A DNA stretch of 64,000 bases from the NCBI GenBank assembly GCA_002321895.1, contig DCMZ01000003.1, positions 186,001-250,000 of the forward strand, written 5' to 3'. The notes under the pieces are model-generated. The model searched no databases. It was not told the origin of the DNA and worked only from the letters and a program-made list of their open reading frames with translations. How positions within the stretch are numbered: the first letter of the stretch is position 1; each line of letters starts with the position of its first letter. This document shows positions 42,608 to 51,687 of this stretch, one piece after another. Both the position numbers and the translations under genes were made by a program. Source of the DNA: Bdellovibrionaceae bacterium UBA1609 (lineage in GTDB: Bacteria; Bdellovibrionota; Bdellovibrionia; Bdellovibrionales; UBA1609).

Positions 42608-43849
42608 TTAACGGTAAGTGGAAAAGTCTGCGTTCATCTCACGAGCCTCTCGCGCAAGTGCAAGAAACCCAATTTTAGCAATCCAACCGTAGACATTTTC
42701 CAGTGGGTTTCCCTCTACAGAAACATTTAGATCTGAAACACAAAGTCTCTTATAGACCGCCCCTGGAGAGTTTAAACTTTCAGTGGCTCCTTTTTTATCG
42801 TGGGTTCTAAGAAACCCACCCGCCAACTGACAGCCCAACATATAAATGACCGGTTCTGCAGCATTACCCGATTCACTCACCTCTGTAGGAACCCCTTCTT
42901 GCAGAATGACCTGTTGAATGCCTCCACCGCCTTTTGCCGCTTTCATCTTTTTCCGAGTTTTATTATTCCACTCTTCAACATCTTTCCCTGAGCGGGCCGT
43001 TGTCACCCCTAGACCGTAAGTGCCTGCACTGTTTTTTATATAAACGTAAGGCTCATACTGCACACTGCAATGGGAATAATTGCCACGAATTCGATCTAAA
43101 AATTCATCCACGTGAAGGGCTAACTTTTTACGAGATTCTTCATCATTGATATCAAAATCATTATGAGTCTCGGTAAAAATCCGTAATAGACAGGGTGTTA
43201 ACCCAATAAGTTGGGAGAACTCTCCCACCAGTTCATTGTAAAGAGTAAAAAACTTATCCTTACGTCGATTGTGCCAACCCAACTGATAAGGAGGATTTAC
43301 CGGAGTCTCAAGACCTTCCATAAATTCATCATACTTTTGAGTAAAGTCATTATTGGAAATCACAAGATCAATGGCTTTACCATTAACCATGACCCCAGCT
43401 CCCTCGCGGTGTGCCTCCTGGACATCAATGGTAGCTCCTGAAGCCGTCTCTAGAGTCAATGATCCCGATTCAAACTTTCTAGGCCAAGCGATTTGTGCAT
43501 CAAATCCGGCGCGCTCTAATATGGTTTTAATTGCCCGTGCGTTGTCTGCATAATAGGGGTTGCCCGTATGTTCTTCTGTAAACAACATGACTGTTTTGAC
43601 ATCCTCATAATGATCTGTGAGAAATGTCTTCATTAAATCAACGGCTGAATCCTGATCCGTAAGACAAATATTATTAAATCCAGCCGGGTAAAGATTGGCA
43701 TCCACAGGAGCAATTTTGCATCCTGAATCGCGAATATCAAAACTGGAGTAGAGAGGAAATTTTAATCCCACTCTCTTTTCCTTAAACCAGTCGTCAACGT
43801 CAGATTTAGATTTCAAAATTTTAGTGTGAACTTGATCATGAATGGACAT
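42608..43849 (-). CDS. gshA: Glutamate-cysteine ligase, proteobacterial GshA type
   Basis: The 413-residue enzyme makes gamma-glutamylcysteine, the first step of glutathione synthesis. It fits the GshA family found in some beta- and delta-proteobacteria, which is unrelated in sequence to E. coli GshA: FPLYSSFDIRDSGCKIAPVDANLYPAGFNNI at the start (read in two pieces), YYADNA, VISNNDFT, and YIKNSAGTYGLGV in an ATP-grasp-like region. I use ATG 43849 with AGAGG 7 bases upstream. It is the last gene of a five-gene operon with an EI24/CysZ-like protein directly before it. No gshB is in the window. Confidence 0.85.
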   Translation of the reverse strand: MSIHDQVHTKILKSKSDVDDWFKEKRVGLKFPLYSSFDIRDSGCKIAPVDANLYPAGFNNICLTDQDSAVDLMKTFLTDHYEDVKTVMLFTEEHTGNPYYADNARAIKTILERAGFDAQIAWPRKFESGSLTLETASGATIDVQEAHREGAGVMVNGKAIDLVISNNDFTQKYDEFMEGLETPVNPPYQLGWHNRRKDKFFTLYNELVGEFSQLIGLTPCLLRIFTETHNDFDINDEESRKKLALHVDEFLDRIRGNYSHCSVQYEPYVYIKNSAGTYGLGVTTARSGKDVEEWNNKTRKKMKAAKGGGGIQQVILQEGVPTEVSESGNAAEPVIYMLGCQLAGGFLRTHDKKGATESLNSPGAVYKRLCVSDLNVSVEGNPLENVYGWIAKIGFLALAREAREMNADFSTYR

Positions 43850-43850
43850 G

Positions 43851-44615
43851 TTATCCTCTCGAATCAGCCAATAACCGACTGGCACCCACGACAGCTAAAG
43901 GAAGAAGAAGTAAGGTTGAACCCGGAATAATTAATGTGGCTCCCATGCCCGCAGCCATTCCACTGGCCATTGGCAGAGAACCCAGAAAGGTTTTGATTCG
44001 TTGACCAAAATTTAGCCCTAGTACTTCGTAGCTGTAATCAAAGCAATCGAAGGTGACAATCAGAAGTGCCCCATAGGCAGAGACAATATTTAATCCCGGA
44101 ATAAATGAGCAGATAAACAACACTACACCAAATAATGAGAACACCACAGCCTTGGTGAGTGCCGCCACAAGCATTCGCAATGTAAATCCAATCCAAGATT
44201 TTAAACTAAAAGATTCTTCCTCAATGACTTTGAGCTGTAACAGCGTTTTTTCAGCCAAAAGGGCGTTGAAAGGCGCTGCCACAATAGTTCCGATAATAAA
44301 CGTAAGATAAATCCATAAGATGGCAAAAGCGACAAAAGCTATAAACAATAGAGGGTAGTAAATCAGTCCAAAAATCCATTCAAAGCTCTGTAAAAAGCTG
44401 AGTAACCCTACAAGCCAAGTGCTCATACTTAAAATTAAACCTTGTATCCAGCCACCTAAAGTGACAAGTCCAATTACGAAAACCAAAAGGTCTACGAGCA
44501 ATGGAAGTAGGATCCACTTTTTTAAGCTGGGATACTCTTTAAGAGTGGCCCAACCTCTAAATAGAACCAGTAAACCATTTCCAAATTTATTGTTTTGAAC
44601 CACTTGAAGAACCAT
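43851..44615 (-). CDS. EI24/CysZ-like membrane protein
   Basis: The 254-residue integral membrane protein has about four to six long hydrophobic helices (near 33-60, 70-115, 150-185 and 220-248). Layout and the segment GTIVAAPFNALLAEK fit the EI24 domain family, which includes the sulfate transporter CysZ. Placement directly before glutamate-cysteine ligase suggests supply of sulfate or another sulfur compound for thiol synthesis, which is inference. It ends 1 base before the gshA start codon region, so translation is coupled. Confidence 0.75.
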   Translation of the reverse strand: MVLQVVQNNKFGNGLLVLFRGWATLKEYPSLKKWILLPLLVDLLVFVIGLVTLGGWIQGLILSMSTWLVGLLSFLQSFEWIFGLIYYPLLFIAFVAFAILWIYLTFIIGTIVAAPFNALLAEKTLLQLKVIEEESFSLKSWIGFTLRMLVAALTKAVVFSLFGVVLFICSFIPGLNIVSAYGALLIVTFDCFDYSYEVLGLNFGQRIKTFLGSLPMASGMAAGMGATLIIPGSTLLLLPLAVVGASRLLADSRG

Positions 44616-44636
44616 TGCGAGTCCAGAGCTTTAGCT

Positions 44637-45752
44637 TTATTGCTTTTTAGGACTTTCTAGCACACGTCCGGGCAGTTTCAAGGCATCTCTTTCCAGCGCC
44701 TCTTTTGTGAGATTCGTACCACGTGTAACCCGCGCCATTTCCACCTCAAACTTTTGCTCCGTTTGCTTTATCCTCTCAAACAGACTGGAAATGATGACCG
44801 GCTCCTGCCGCTGCTGAAAACGCTGCAACTGTAAACTACGAAGATTGCCAATAGCCCCTTGAGCTAAATTCAGTTGGCGGGTTCGAGCTTTGCGAATGTC
44901 CACCTCGTCGGTCGAAGATGGCTCCTCTTGTTTAATTTTAGCAAAAATTTTGTCGTAGCCTTCCAAAATCTCTTCTGCCGAACGGGGGGACCAACGAACA
45001 TCGTTGAGCTCCACCGACATAAGTAAATAATTTTGTAAGTACTTTTGACTCTCCAAAAAAGATTTAGTGGTCATGGACTCTAATGAATGCTTTTGCATAC
45101 TCCCCATATGGAAAAGGGTTCGTGCCAGCAGCTCTCTCTTTTTTCCTGGTGTTCTAAAGTTAGTATTTAATTGCTTGAGCCCCTCTTGTGCCTTTAAAAA
45201 GTAAGACTGGGCTAAATACTCGTTATTAAGCCTTGAGTAAGCGGCCGCCAATCGAGCGGGTATTTCAGCCAAAGAGACTTCTTTCCCTAAAAAGGAACCT
45301 CTTTTTTGTAAATCTAGCAGTGAAGCCACCACTTTGGCATCATCCCCAACACACTCGTAACTGTAACTCATACGTAATAGAGCCTTTGCTTCCAGCTTCT
45401 TAAACTTTCCAGCAGAGCGCTGAAGCACTTGGCGATACCTTTTTACCGCCCGATCACATCTCTTCAACCCCTCCAACGCACCACCTAAGTTATAGACGAT
45501 TAAAAGCTCTAGGTCGGTATTAGGGTACTTCGTTAAAATTTGTTTAAACTTGCGCCCGGCTTCTGAAAATTTGCCTAGATCCAATAACGCCAGAGCGTTA
45601 TTAAACTCCATTTGGACTTGCTGTTTTTCGGCAGAAATTTTGGCCGCTGTAGCTGCCGATTCAGACCCCGCAAGGGAACCTTGCCGCTTTCGGGAGAATA
45701 GAGAACACCCTGTTAAAAACACTAATGAGAATATTAAAATCGATCGAATCAC
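44637..45752 (-). CDS. TPR-repeat lipoprotein
   Basis: The 371-residue protein has a lipoprotein signal (MIRSILIFSLVFLTGC, Cys16). Tetratricopeptide-like repeats run from about residue 45 to 200 (EFNNALALLDLGKFSEAGRKFKQIL; LLIVYNLGGALEGLKRCDRAVKRYRQVL, each read in pieces). The C-terminal half is helical and charged. TPR lipoproteins act as scaffolds in the periplasm. It lies between the ArsA-type ATPases and the EI24 gene, 10 and 21 bases from them, so it belongs to the same operon. The partner is unknown. Confidence 0.8.
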   Translation of the reverse strand: MIRSILIFSLVFLTGCSLFSRKRQGSLAGSESAATAAKISAEKQQVQMEFNNALALLDLGKFSEAGRKFKQILTKYPNTDLELLIVYNLGGALEGLKRCDRAVKRYRQVLQRSAGKFKKLEAKALLRMSYSYECVGDDAKVVASLLDLQKRGSFLGKEVSLAEIPARLAAAYSRLNNEYLAQSYFLKAQEGLKQLNTNFRTPGKKRELLARTLFHMGSMQKHSLESMTTKSFLESQKYLQNYLLMSVELNDVRWSPRSAEEILEGYDKIFAKIKQEEPSSTDEVDIRKARTRQLNLAQGAIGNLRSLQLQRFQQRQEPVIISSLFERIKQTEQKFEVEMARVTRGTNLTKEALERDALKLPGRVLESPKKQ

Positions 45753-45762
45753 CGCGGGCCTC

Positions 45763-46836
45763 CTAGCTTTGTGAGCTCGTGGGGCTTTCTATTAAATTGG
45801 CCACCGTGACTAGGCCTTCCAGGCCAGCCAGCTCATCTTCCACTTCTGGTAACATTACCACGTTTAGCCGATCAGAAAAATCCTTTTGGTACTGATCAAA
45901 CACCTGAGATCGAGCTGAGTAATACTTCATTTGCTCCTCATAACTTTTCTCAAGGGCTTCGGAGGAAAAATGGTCAGGACGCGGCTTCAAATACCATGCA
46001 GGAAACGCCCTATTAATTAAAGTGGTGTGCAATTGATAGCCGCCACCGACCAGCTCACTATAAAAACTGGTGGCCTCTTGAATTTTGGCCCGATCAAAAC
46101 TGGTAACGAGTACAAATCGAGTGGTGGATTCTTTGAGAAGCTCCTGCGTCCCCTTGCAAGTCTGGGTGATATTATCTTGTAAATCTTTAAGACTAAAAAA
46201 GAAGTTGGACAACTCATCCATAAAATCACTGCCTGTGACTTTATGAAATACTGATAGAACTGTCTGCGTCCCTTTATGTATCAAGCGGGACCAAACACTT
46301 TTCCCCACTTCGGCATTGTTAATAAACCACTTGGTGATGGAGCTTTGAAACAAGGCGTAGATCTTCTCGGGTGAGTGTAAAAAATCGATAGCATGTTGAG
46401 TGGGAGGAGTGTCTAAAATGACCAAATCATAATTCCCAGAATTCTTTTCCTCATACAACTTAACTAAACTTGTAAATTCCTGTGAGCCACTCAATGTGGT
46501 CGACAATTGTTCGTAAAGTCGGTTGCCTAAGATTTTTTCCACCACGTCACTGGATGGGGCTGAATTTCGAATGAACTGACTGAAAATTTCCACCGAATCA
46601 ATACGGCCAGCAAACAACTCCCCTTTAAAGTCCTGCCCAGGAACACGTACCACTGTATTACTAGAAGTAATACCCAAAGCCGTGGCCAATCGTTTTGCCG
46701 GATCGATCGTAAGCACTAAAACTTTTTTACCCTCACGGGCTGCCAAAACCCCTAATGAAGCTGAAAGCGTTGTTTTCCCAACACCGCCACTACCGGTACA
46801 TACAATCACTTCCGTATTTTGAAACAAATCCTTCAT
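45763..46836 (-). CDS. ArsA/Get3-family ATPase, second of tandem pair
   Basis: The 357-residue ATPase has the Walker A GSGGVGKTT (residues 15-23), where the signature Lys of deviant Walker A motifs (GKGGVGKT) is replaced by Ser16; the catalytic-type Lys21 is kept. Switch region DPAKRLATALGI and VILDTPPTQHAIDFL fit the ArsA/Get3 group. ArsA drives arsenite export and Get3 delivers tail-anchored proteins; neither ArsB nor ArsR is nearby, so an arsenic role is unlikely. It overlaps the upstream ATPase gene by 4 bases and probably forms a heterodimer with its product. Confidence 0.85.
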   Translation of the reverse strand: MKDLFQNTEVIVCTGSGGVGKTTLSASLGVLAAREGKKVLVLTIDPAKRLATALGITSSNTVVRVPGQDFKGELFAGRIDSVEIFSQFIRNSAPSSDVVEKILGNRLYEQLSTTLSGSQEFTSLVKLYEEKNSGNYDLVILDTPPTQHAIDFLHSPEKIYALFQSSITKWFINNAEVGKSVWSRLIHKGTQTVLSVFHKVTGSDFMDELSNFFFSLKDLQDNITQTCKGTQELLKESTTRFVLVTSFDRAKIQEATSFYSELVGGGYQLHTTLINRAFPAWYLKPRPDHFSSEALEKSYEEQMKYYSARSQVFDQYQKDFSDRLNVVMLPEVEDELAGLEGLVTVANLIESPTSSQS

Positions 46837-47729
46837 GACGGCCCTCCATGGATGGCATCCCCTGAATGCTGGGCCATATGATCCACTAACTTTTGTGGTT
46901 CACTTTCAAAATAATAAGGCACTTCCACCGCTGGCTCATAATGTTTGAGCAAATGCTCCCAAGCATGATTCTGGCGGGACAGGTTTCTCTGGATGGAGGA
47001 TTCAAAAACGTTGGATGAGGTTTCAATTGTTGGCAGAGCTCTTAGACTCTTATTCACTACCACTTTAATATTGTCGTTAAACTCTGACTTTAGTGCATCA
47101 CAGAGTTCAATGGTCTCACTCACCGGCAACTCTTCCAATAGGGACACCACATGGTACTCGGTCAGCCGGGGATCACTCATGGTTTTAACGATTGCTTTGG
47201 ACTGATCCCCCATGGGGCCAAACTTTATAGCTTCATACATACCCACCGGAGCACGAAGTAGCGCCAAGAAATGGCCAGTGGCATAGCTGTCAAAAATCAC
47301 ATGATCAAAATCCAACTCGGGGCCATAGTTTCGCACACCACTGGTGGCTTTCCCCAAAATGGCCAATTCTTTCAAAGCGGGTGCCCCGCGAATGAGAGCT
47401 TTCATCACTTTGTTTTCAAAAAACAAATCAGCAAGACGATCTATTTTGACCAAATGGCCGATGTAATCCCGCAAACAGGTCGCGCCACTCCAGATAGATA
47501 AATGGAGATTATTTTCTATGGCCACCGGGTCCATTCCGAAGGATTTACCGTAAAAGAACCCATAGAAGCTGGTTTCGCCGAATTCGACCAACAATACCTT
47601 TTTACCTGAGCGAGCTAACTGAGTGGCCAATCCCGCTGCCCAGAGGGATTTCCCGACGCCCCCTTTTCCGGTAACAAATACAAGTGGTGCTGATACTTTA
47701 ACCTTGTTCTCCAACAGATCCCTCATCAT
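46833..47729 (-). CDS. ArsA/Get3-family ATPase, first of tandem pair
   Basis: The 298-residue ATPase has a complete deviant Walker A GKGGVGKS (residues 21-28, signature Lys22 and Lys27) and a strand FDHVIFDSYATGHFLALL in place of the usual DTPPTGH. Many myxobacterial and bdellovibrio-like genomes carry such ArsA-related pairs; function is not established. I use ATG 47729 because the frame upstream runs into the tig promoter region. It is the first gene of the operon ending in gshA and is divergent from tig with only 66 bases between the starts. Confidence 0.8.
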   Translation of the reverse strand: MMRDLLENKVKVSAPLVFVTGKGGVGKSLWAAGLATQLARSGKKVLLVEFGETSFYGFFYGKSFGMDPVAIENNLHLSIWSGATCLRDYIGHLVKIDRLADLFFENKVMKALIRGAPALKELAILGKATSGVRNYGPELDFDHVIFDSYATGHFLALLRAPVGMYEAIKFGPMGDQSKAIVKTMSDPRLTEYHVVSLLEELPVSETIELCDALKSEFNDNIKVVVNKSLRALPTIETSSNVFESSIQRNLSRQNHAWEHLLKHYEPAVEVPYYFESEPQKLVDHMAQHSGDAIHGGPS

Positions 47730-47795
47730 AAATAAATGGGTTGCAGGCCCTCTTCTCTTCCTATATTTTGGGCACCTTTCAAGGAGATGCAGAAT

Positions 47796-49112
47796 ATGGC
47801 CCAATTAGAAGAATTGGATGGACTAAACCGCAAACTGACCGTTGAAGTCCCTAAAGACAAGGTCGAACAAGAGCTGAATGAAGCATACAATCAAATCAAA
47901 GGACAAGTCACCCTTCCCGGATTTAGAAAAGGAAAAGCTCCTATTTCTAAAATCAAAACCCTATATAAAGACAAGGTGCATCAAGATGTCCTTCAGAGAA
48001 TTATCTCTGAAAATTACACAAAGGCTCTTCAGGAGCACTCGGCAGACCCGATTTCTATGCCCAAAATCGACTTTGACGAGCTCAAAGAAGGGGAAGATTT
48101 CAAGTTTTCCGCTGAGTTTGAAATCCGTCCAGCCGTTAAACTCACTAAGTACGAAGGCTTGAAAGTTCAAAAGGAAAAACTCAACCTAGATGACAGCCGT
48201 ATCGATGAAGTGTTGGAGCGCATGCGTGCGGACCGAGCAGAAAACACTCCGGTGTTGGAAGATCGACCCGCTCAAACTGGTGATGTGGCGAAAATCGACT
48301 TTGAAGGTTTTATTGATGGCGCTCCTCTAGAGGGCGGACAAGGTAATGACTTTGAGCTTGAACTAGGCTCCAACTCTTTTATTCCCGGTTTTGAAGAAGG
48401 CATCGAAGGTATGGCCATCAATGGTGTGAAGGAATTGGATCTTAAATTCCCTGACGAATATCATGCACCAGAAATTGCTGGAAAATCGGTTAAGTTTAAA
48501 GTGACTCTAAAGGCTCTTCTCAAGAAGTCTCTTCCTGAGTTAAATGACGACTTTGCAAAAGCTATGAGCGAAGAGATCGAAACTTTGGATAAGCTCAAAG
48601 AGCGTATCAAAGAAGATATTGTTCAAGGTGAAACCAACCGCATCGATGATGAGTTTAAACAAAGACTTTTAAGAGTTCTTGTTAAGGAAAACCCTGTGGA
48701 AGTACCGGGCAGCCTTTTCCAAGAGCAAAAACAAAAGCTGATTCAAGACACACAAAACCGTATGGCTCAGCAAGGTATGACTCCCGATCAATTTGAAGAA
48801 TACAAAACCAAATGGGATGCCGACTTTGAAGACACCAGCCGATTTATGATTCAATCTAGCTTTCTTATCGATGCTCTTGCCAAAGAGTTAGAAATCAAAG
48901 CCTCTGAAGCGGACGTCACTAATAAAATTGGTGAGTACGCCAAGCAAATGGGCCTTGAAGTGGACAAGGTGAAACAATTTTACGACACACCCGAAAGACG
49001 TTCACAATTGTCTTTTCAAATCACCGAAGACCGTGTTGTTAAGTTTCTAAAAGATTCAGCCACTGTTACCGAAGTGGAAGCGGATAAAATCGAAGACGTA
49101 AAAATCTCTTAA
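47796..49112 (+). CDS. tig: Trigger factor, ribosome-associated chaperone
   Basis: The 438-residue chaperone and peptidyl-prolyl isomerase has the ribosome-binding signature LPGFRKGKAP (about residues 41-50). The FKBP-type isomerase domain lies at about 155-245 (GDVAKIDFEGFIDGAPLEGG, FIPGFEEGIEGM), and the helical C-terminal chaperone domain runs from 250. It binds nascent chains at the ribosome exit. I use ATG 47796, 9 bases after AAGGAG; an in-frame ATG at 47787 is possible. Usually tig leads clpP-clpX-lon; here it is separated and inverted. Confidence 0.95.
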   Translation: MAQLEELDGLNRKLTVEVPKDKVEQELNEAYNQIKGQVTLPGFRKGKAPISKIKTLYKDKVHQDVLQRIISENYTKALQEHSADPISMPKIDFDELKEGEDFKFSAEFEIRPAVKLTKYEGLKVQKEKLNLDDSRIDEVLERMRADRAENTPVLEDRPAQTGDVAKIDFEGFIDGAPLEGGQGNDFELELGSNSFIPGFEEGIEGMAINGVKELDLKFPDEYHAPEIAGKSVKFKVTLKALLKKSLPELNDDFAKAMSEEIETLDKLKERIKEDIVQGETNRIDDEFKQRLLRVLVKENPVEVPGSLFQEQKQKLIQDTQNRMAQQGMTPDQFEEYKTKWDADFEDTSRFMIQSSFLIDALAKELEIKASEADVTNKIGEYAKQMGLEVDKVKQFYDTPERRSQLSFQITEDRVVKFLKDSATVTEVEADKIEDVKIS

Positions 49113-49119
49113 TTTTTTG

Positions 49120-49156
49120 AGGTACGGACTAATCTTTTTGTCCGTACCTATTTTTT
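49120..49156 (+). terminator. Rho-independent terminator of tig
   Basis: The 10-base stem AGGTACGGAC (49120-49129) pairs with GTCCGTACCT (49140-49149), followed by ATTTTTT. The stem overlaps the stop codon of the convergent gene. Confidence 0.9.
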
Positions 49157-49666
49157 GGCCACTCTACGTTTCATCGTTTTAAATTTAAACAAACTTGTCA
49201 TTCCTCGAAACCATTGGGAATAGCTCTTCCGTTCTTTTAGAGAAGCACTTGCCTTCAAGCAAACTAACTCAGACGATTGCGCCTTTGCTTTAGCATTTTT
49301 ATCATAGATTCCCTCTGAAACCGTGTATCCGCCTGTAGCACAACCCATTAACCCTTTTACGCGAGTGCTCTTGTTTGGGCTGCTAGCGGGAAACCTCTTT
49401 CTCAACTGCATATAGACTGATTTTGGCAGAACCCGATGCCCCATCTGTTTATCATTAATATAGTAAGAGGCTGCGTATGAAACCGCGTTCTTTCCCCTTT
49501 TAAACTGGGTTAAAACCACGTCCTCCTGGGCTTTATTATTAATACTCACCTTAAAAAATTTAACAGGTTTCCATGCTGAGTTTGTGCCTTTAAATGCCTT
49601 CGCCTCATTAGTAAAAGTAAAGGCGGCTACTGCGGCCACACACCACCCCATAAAAAGGTTTTTCAT
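49148..49666 (-). CDS. Small exported basic protein
   Basis: The 172-residue protein has a signal peptide (residues 1-23, ending AKA). The mature part is rich in Lys and Arg with two Cys (GLMGCATGG and ELVCLKAS). I do not recognise a family. ATG 49666 is chosen: GGAGGT lies 7 bases upstream and the ATGA overlap with the preceding metallopeptidase gene shows coupling. A basic, exported protein made with peptidoglycan and protease genes might bind the wall or nucleic acid, but nothing in the sequence proves this. Confidence 0.75.
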   Translation of the reverse strand: MKNLFMGWCVAAVAAFTFTNEAKAFKGTNSAWKPVKFFKVSINNKAQEDVVLTQFKRGKNAVSYAASYYINDKQMGHRVLPKSVYMQLRKRFPASSPNKSTRVKGLMGCATGGYTVSEGIYDKNAKAKAQSSELVCLKASASLKERKSYSQWFRGMTSLFKFKTMKRRVAKK

Positions 49667-51687
49667 CGCGTACCTCCAGATTGTTGACTTCGAGAATCGC
49701 CCCGGCTTTCCCCACTCCCACTGATCGAGTGCGAGCACAATGGTTCCTGAGTCGGTTCACAACCCATGGCTTCTCGCATGCGTGGATCAGATAAAAATAT
49801 TTTTTCCAATCGCGCGATACTTTTTGGGTGGCTCATATTGTTTCTATATTGATTGCCTATAACTTGGTATGCGATTTCCGCCACGGAAGCCTCGTTGGTA
49901 TCCAGATACTCGTAATTCGCCCGTTGATAACACAATTGGCCGATCCAAAAGGCATAGGGACGCAATCTTTCTTTATCCGTCTTGTATTCCCTATCCGAAT
50001 ACATATCTCCAACTACTTTAGCACCCCACCAGTCACTCATGGCTTCGCCCATTTGCCCAGAAGATCCAGGTCCGAAACATTGGGGATACTTGGTGAATGC
50101 CGACGTTAATTTTTCTTTTTCGGATTCCACATCAAATGTATCGCCCATAATAGCCAATCGCTCCTGAATGTAACTATTTACGGCCACTTCAATATCAGAT
50201 TTTGTGACAGAACGAATACCCTCCTTGGGCTGAAGACAACTATAGACGTCTTGTAAAACATAGCCATACAGATGATTCCCTCGCTGGGACACCTCTGGAG
50301 GTGGCTCCGTCTTTAAAGATATAATTCCTAAATCTTCAAAATATTTTAACTTCCCCGGGTCGGACAGATACATTTTTACCTTGTCGGATATCTGAGAATT
50401 TTCCTCTGTAACATTTTGATCGACGTGCTCCATAAAAAAAATTAAATCGTCATCCGCCAAAATCTGTTGAACGACCTCATCATCAGTAGAAGACGGATCA
50501 AGCTGCATGAATTTTTTAACATCAACCTGATACATGCCAAACTGGGAGTTACAAGGATCGATAGCGTGGCCCATTTCATGAGCTAATACCATTGCCAGTG
50601 ATTCTTCTGGATAATCATAAAAGTTAGCACATATGCTCATTGTATTTGCCGAAGGATTGTAAAAGGCATTAGGCATTTCACCGGAGCAAATCTCTGAGTA
50701 GTAAGCTCGATCGTCATCACCGGGTATAAGCTGAATGGCTTTTAATTTTTCTACTGCCGCTTTTTCGGCTTGAGTCCATTGAGCCGGCGGCTTTTCCCCC
50801 ACCAGGTTGGCTATCATCCTATCTCTCACTCGTTCAAAAAGTATGTCTACTTTATCCTTTTGCTGGGTGGAGAGACGCTCCTCTTCAGTGTAAACGCCAC
50901 CTGAGAATGTAAATATTTGATAGCTTGACCCCTCAATGGATTCATTAAGCTCATTCAAATCAGCACGATATTTGACAGATAATTGATCGACTTTATCCAC
51001 TAATCTAGTGCCAAGAATTTTATCTAGCTCTTTTTTCACTTCATAATTTGAAACATACTGAATGGATGGTTCCGCTCCACCCACCTTCCCCTTTGTTAGA
51101 GGCCAAAGCATTGGCAGCTCATACGCCGTTTCTTCCGAGATCCCCAACCCTTCTGACAAACCATAAAGCGATATAATCAAATGAGGGTCACCTGCTAAGA
51201 ACATCTTTGCCTCTTCGGACAAGTCTTTAGAACTATCAAGCAGGGTCATTAGGTCTTTTTCCAATTGAAAATCTAAGGTGACCGATTTCAGGTTATAATC
51301 TCTATTTACATTCATCGCGGAGTTCATCGCCTCCGTAACGCCTTCTATAAAATCTCCCATATCCGATGCATCATTGAGCTGAACTTCCGCTCGGCCCTCT
51401 GCGCTTTGATCATCTTCCACCGGAACCTCGGACAAAATATTTAAAATACTCGACCCATCAGAAAATTGAATCTTAGACTCACCTGCCTTACTAAACATTT
51501 CACAGTTTCCGCTGATGGAACGAAAATTACATTGAATACCACCTTTTGCACTGGCCAAGCTCACCTCAGTGGAACAAACTAAGGAGAAGACGAACACACT
51601 CGCAGCGACCAGTGGCAACGCACAGAATCCCAAAAGTGTGTCCGTACCTATATTCACCAGATTACGTAGGTAATCCCATGGAATCAT
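49663..51687 (-). CDS. Secreted zinc metallopeptidase-like protein with HExxH
   Basis: The 674-residue protein has an N-terminal export signal (hydrophobic residues 18-40). The zinc site is H370-E-M-G-H374 (LAMVLAHEMGHAIDPC), preceded by NAFYNPSANTMSICANFYDY, as in M13-type peptidases. Farther on, GQMGEAMSDWWGAK (Glu548, Asp552) resembles the third-ligand ExxxD region of that family, although it is more distant than usual. The first 300 residues are not recognised. It overlaps ctpA by ATGA and the next gene by ATGA, so it belongs to the ftsE operon. Confidence 0.75.
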   Translation of the reverse strand: MIPWDYLRNLVNIGTDTLLGFCALPLVAASVFVFSLVCSTEVSLASAKGGIQCNFRSISGNCEMFSKAGESKIQFSDGSSILNILSEVPVEDDQSAEGRAEVQLNDASDMGDFIEGVTEAMNSAMNVNRDYNLKSVTLDFQLEKDLMTLLDSSKDLSEEAKMFLAGDPHLIISLYGLSEGLGISEETAYELPMLWPLTKGKVGGAEPSIQYVSNYEVKKELDKILGTRLVDKVDQLSVKYRADLNELNESIEGSSYQIFTFSGGVYTEEERLSTQQKDKVDILFERVRDRMIANLVGEKPPAQWTQAEKAAVEKLKAIQLIPGDDDRAYYSEICSGEMPNAFYNPSANTMSICANFYDYPEESLAMVLAHEMGHAIDPCNSQFGMYQVDVKKFMQLDPSSTDDEVVQQILADDDLIFFMEHVDQNVTEENSQISDKVKMYLSDPGKLKYFEDLGIISLKTEPPPEVSQRGNHLYGYVLQDVYSCLQPKEGIRSVTKSDIEVAVNSYIQERLAIMGDTFDVESEKEKLTSAFTKYPQCFGPGSSGQMGEAMSDWWGAKVVGDMYSDREYKTDKERLRPYAFWIGQLCYQRANYEYLDTNEASVAEIAYQVIGNQYRNNMSHPKSIARLEKIFLSDPRMREAMGCEPTQEPLCSHSISGSGESRGDSRSQQSGGTR

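Noticed and set aside
45763..47729. Arsenite-efflux operon
   Set aside because: The ATPases are ArsA-like, but no ArsB, ArsR, ArsC or ArsD gene is nearby and the neighbours are a TPR lipoprotein, an EI24 protein and GshA.
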